From: Porticoccus sp.
GTDB lineage: Bacteria; Pseudomonadota; Gammaproteobacteria; Pseudomonadales; Porticoccaceae
Direction: 5' to 3'
Assembly (NCBI GenBank): GCA_011049795.1
Contig: DRHD01000055.1
Span: forward strand, 1-7,872
DNA length: 7,872 nt
Below are positions 5,740-7,872 of this stretch, piece by piece. A program made the position numbers and the translations under genes. A model generated the notes under the pieces. It saw only the letters and a program-made list of their open reading frames with translations, was not told the DNA's origin and ran no database searches. Positions within the stretch are counted from its first letter, which is position 1. The number at the start of each line of letters is the position of its first letter.

Positions 5740-6615
5740 TTGAAAAGCCTGCCCGTGGATAACTGGGATGATCTGCGATATTTCCAGGCGGTAGCTGAGG
5801 CGGGTAGCTTGAATGGTGCCTGTAAAAAGCTGGGGGTCAATCACTCCACGGTGTTTCGTCGGGTCAAGGGGTTAGAGGGAAAGCTGGGAGTCCGATTATT
5901 TGAGCGGCGAGATGCTCGCTACATTCTTACCGGTGCTGGAGAGGCACTGCTAGGCCGTACCGGTCAGGTTGCCAGTGCAATAGACGAGGTTGACCGCCTC
6001 ATTGTGGGGGGCGACCAAGCTCTGGAGGGGACCATACGGATTACTGCTCCAGATGGCTTTGCCTACTACTATCTACCGCCGTTGATTGCTGAGTTCGGTG
6101 CCTTGTACCCCGGTATTGAAATTCAGTTATTGGCGAGTAGTGATGATCTCAATCTGTCCAGACTAGAAGCAGATATCGCTCTGCGGGTCACCTCTAATCC
6201 GCCAGAACATCTGGTGGGCCGAAAATTGTGGTCCATGCCCTGGAATCTCTACGGTAGCCCACAGTTTTTTTCTGGTTCCATTGGCCGCTTTGGTATCAAG
6301 CAGCTTGCTAGCTACCCATTGCTAGGTCCCGAGCGTAACTTGTTGCGACTCAAACCCATGCAATGGTTGGAAAAACATGTAGATAAATTAAATATTTCAG
6401 CCCGGGCCAATACCTTGATGGGGATGGCAGCATTGGCTCGGTCTGGCATAGGCTTGGCGTTGTTGCCAGCCGATGTGGCTGAAGGTTTGCAGGAATTGGG
6501 CCCCACGGAGCGACGTTTCGAATCCGGTATATGGTTACTTACCCATCCGGATTTGCGAAGTAATGCCAGAGTCCGCACTTTTATGCAGTTTTTGACGGAG
6601 CGGCTAATGCCCTGA
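5740..6615 (+). CDS. LysR-type transcriptional regulator
   Basis: The 291-residue length is normal for the family. Residues about 9-67 form the winged helix-turn-helix, with WDDLRYFQAVAEAGSLNGAC, the recognition region NHSTVFRRVKGLE (34-46), and LGVRLFERRDARYILTGAG (49-67). The rest is the periplasmic-binding-protein-like effector domain, including ITAPDGFAYYYLPPLIAEF and the C-terminal MAALARSGIGLALLP. No in-frame ATG exists near the front. Candidate starts are TTG at 5740 and GTG at 5755; the GTG start (VDNWDDLRYF) fits the usual short LysR N-terminus and has GAAAAG upstream, so the true protein may be five residues shorter. It is divergent from doxX and its nitroreductase partner, the most likely targets. 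It converges on the M48 peptidase gene with 21 bases between. The inducer is unknown. Confidence 0.93.
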   Translation: MKSLPVDNWDDLRYFQAVAEAGSLNGACKKLGVNHSTVFRRVKGLEGKLGVRLFERRDARYILTGAGEALLGRTGQVASAIDEVDRLIVGGDQALEGTIRITAPDGFAYYYLPPLIAEFGALYPGIEIQLLASSDDLNLSRLEADIALRVTSNPPEHLVGRKLWSMPWNLYGSPQFFSGSIGRFGIKQLASYPLLGPERNLLRLKPMQWLEKHVDKLNISARANTLMGMAALARSGIGLALLPADVAEGLQELGPTERRFESGIWLLTHPDLRSNARVRTFMQFLTERLMP

Positions 6616-6636
6616 GGGGCTATTGCGACCGATGGA

Positions 6637-7872
6637 TTACTCTGGCACCTGAACACCCACCACTTTCGCGCGAAATCTGGCGGCTTCAGCAGTATCGTTG
6701 AATGGTCCAATGCGGGTCTTAATAGTGGCTTTCTGTCCCGGTGCCAACTGCTTCGGCCCATTGAGTGTGGTGCTGCTTGCAACCATAAAGGCGTTGGCCA
6801 TTTCAGCGAGTTGTACCTTAACGGATGTAACTGTCACGGGGCTGTTGTTTTGAATCACGATTCTCAGGTAGCCGTCATCGCCCACATACACTTGGCTGAG
6901 GATAAATTTATGGGGTGATGTGGACAGCTCCAGGACAGCCAGACGGCTTTGGGCTTTCTTGGCCAGCTCATCGTTACCTTGAGCGGCAGTTTGGAAATAG
7001 CGTACAGCGGTTTGTTTGTCACCACTGTCCAGGGCGATTTCACCGAGATAGTAGCTGGCTGGCGGGGTGGGAAGTAATTGATAACTTTTTTCCAAATCGC
7101 CTTTAGCGCCGGTCTTGTTGCCTTGGTCAAATCGAATCATGCCGCGATATAAGTAGGCGCTAAATAAGTCCGGGTTTTTGCGAATGGCCGTGGTGAAGGC
7201 TTTTTCTGCATTGGTGGAGTTTTTCTTCATCTCCCATGCGTGTCCACGCAACTCCCAAAAAGAGCTTTCGTTGGGCTGGATCTTGATGGCTTTATCGAGC
7301 TGTGCCAGTGCAGTTGCGGTATCTTTTGCATTCAGCGCCTTGATAGCGGCCTCTTCAGCTTCATAGGCCGGCTTATCACGCTTCAATTGGGCTATTTTTT
7401 GCTGGTAGCGAGTTCGATTAGTGACACCCTTTGGTAGGGTGGCGGCTTTGGTGCGGTTGGCCTCAACACGTGCCCGAGAGGGTGGGTGGCTGGCAAACAT
7501 ACCACTGATAAAATCTTGTTGGCGGCCTTCACTCAATTTCACAAATGCTTGCTGCACTCTAACCGCGCCGTAGGGGTCGTAACCGGCTTTGGCGAGATAG
7601 TCCATACCATAAGCATCGGCTTCCAGCTCATCACCTCTTCCATATGTGGCCATCCAGGCGGCGGCACCCAGTTGTGCCATTTGCGCGCCTGTTTCACCCA
7701 GACCATAACTTCCTCCAACCGCACCCAGGGCGGTGGCGCCAAGGCCGATGAACGTACCCCGTGTCATTTGTGCGGCGCTGTGGCGAGCTGCGGCGTGGAC
7801 AATTTCATGGGCCAATACCGAGGCGAGTTCGGATTCATCTCCCAGGTGAAGCAATAGCCCGCGGTTAACGGC
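6637..7872 (-). CDS. M48 family zinc metallopeptidase with TPR repeats (5' end outside window)
   Basis: The reading frame is open to the right edge. It gives 411 residues beginning AVNRGLL, the conserved segment just before the M48 active site, so the gene starts beyond the window. The zinc motif HEIVH (His22, Glu23, His26 of the partial protein) and the third ligand in ELEAD (Glu82), followed by AGYDP, are intact, as is the FASHPPSRARVE substrate-region motif. A Gly/Ala-rich hydrophobic stretch (about 38-75) separates them. TPR-like helices span about 170-310, with a clear unit around KAFTTAIRKNPDLFSAYLYRG. The last 90 residues look like a beta-sandwich domain. The M48-TPR order recalls BepA, an exported periplasmic protease for outer-membrane protein quality control, so an envelope location is likely, though the signal peptide is not visible. 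The C-terminal beta domain differs from BepA. The stop is 21 bases from the convergent LysR stop. Confidence 0.93.
   Translation of the reverse strand, partial: AVNRGLLLHLGDESELASVLAHEIVHAAARHSAAQMTRGTFIGLGATALGAVGGSYGLGETGAQMAQLGAAAWMATYGRGDELEADAYGMDYLAKAGYDPYGAVRVQQAFVKLSEGRQQDFISGMFASHPPSRARVEANRTKAATLPKGVTNRTRYQQKIAQLKRDKPAYEAEEAAIKALNAKDTATALAQLDKAIKIQPNESSFWELRGHAWEMKKNSTNAEKAFTTAIRKNPDLFSAYLYRGMIRFDQGNKTGAKGDLEKSYQLLPTPPASYYLGEIALDSGDKQTAVRYFQTAAQGNDELAKKAQSRLAVLELSTSPHKFILSQVYVGDDGYLRIVIQNNSPVTVTSVKVQLAEMANAFMVASSTTLNGPKQLAPGQKATIKTRIGPFNDTAEAARFRAKVVGVQVPE

Noticed and set aside
5650..5844. Minus-strand ORF in the doxX/lysR intergenic region
   Set aside because: It overlaps the LysR helix-turn-helix coding sequence and would fill a region better explained as a divergent promoter. 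No family is recognised.
6312..6782. Minus-strand ORF (156 codons) across the LysR and M48 3' ends
   Set aside because: It overlaps two confident genes, one antisense and one in another frame, and its composition (many Arg, Ser, Pro) is that of an off-frame reading.
7852..7854. TTG at 7854 as the start of the M48 peptidase
   Set aside because: The frame stays open to the window edge and the residues before it (AVNRGLL) belong to the conserved M48 fold, so this is an internal leucine codon of a truncated gene.
7486..7857. Long plus-strand ORF (123 codons) opposite the M48 gene
   Set aside because: It lies entirely antisense to the well-supported M48 coding region, shows no recognisable domain, and has no ribosome binding site I can defend.

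Overview
The window reads as ordinary, gene-dense bacterial chromosome, most likely from a gammaproteobacterium. Support for this is the RutE-type nitroreductase, the class of beta-carbonic anhydrase, and the M48 peptidase with tetratricopeptide repeats, together with moderate GC. A marine oligotroph lineage such as Cellvibrionales is a guess. There is no tRNA, rRNA, CRISPR array, transposase or phage gene, and no gene-free stretch of 300 bases.

Left part (1-1173, plus strand). The window opens on the last codons of a beta-carbonic anhydrase gene. It is followed by a small intact ORF (66-332) encoding only the C-terminal third of a beta-carbonic anhydrase, and then by a crotonase-family (enoyl-CoA hydratase/isomerase) gene. 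The 71 bases before and across the start codon of the small ORF are repeated exactly before and across the crotonase start. The simplest reading is a recent 313-bp tandem duplication spanning the carbonic anhydrase 3' end and the crotonase start. It fused the crotonase ribosome binding site, start codon and second codon in frame to a truncated carbonic anhydrase. This is the most unusual structure in the window.

Middle part (1199-5631, minus strand). A large bifunctional proline catabolic enzyme, PutA (PRODH plus P5C dehydrogenase, without the N-terminal DNA-binding domain), converges on the crotonase gene. Its inter-domain linker carries a degenerate 15-bp tandem repeat encoding six five-residue units. 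Upstream of putA lie a RutE/malonic-semialdehyde-reductase-type nitroreductase and a small DoxX-family membrane protein, which form a likely two-gene operon.

Right part (5740-7872). A LysR-type regulator is divergent from doxX across a 108-bp AT-rich region with a perfect inverted repeat. This is the classic arrangement for a LysR regulator controlling the divergent operon. A 5'-truncated M48 zinc metallopeptidase with TPRs converges on the LysR gene and runs off the right edge.

Functionally, the window combines acyl-CoA metabolism, proline-to-glutamate catabolism, and a possible LysR-controlled DoxX/nitroreductase redox module. I see no convincing new multi-gene system. The real points of interest are the tandem duplication with its chimeric ORF and the repeat expansion inside PutA.
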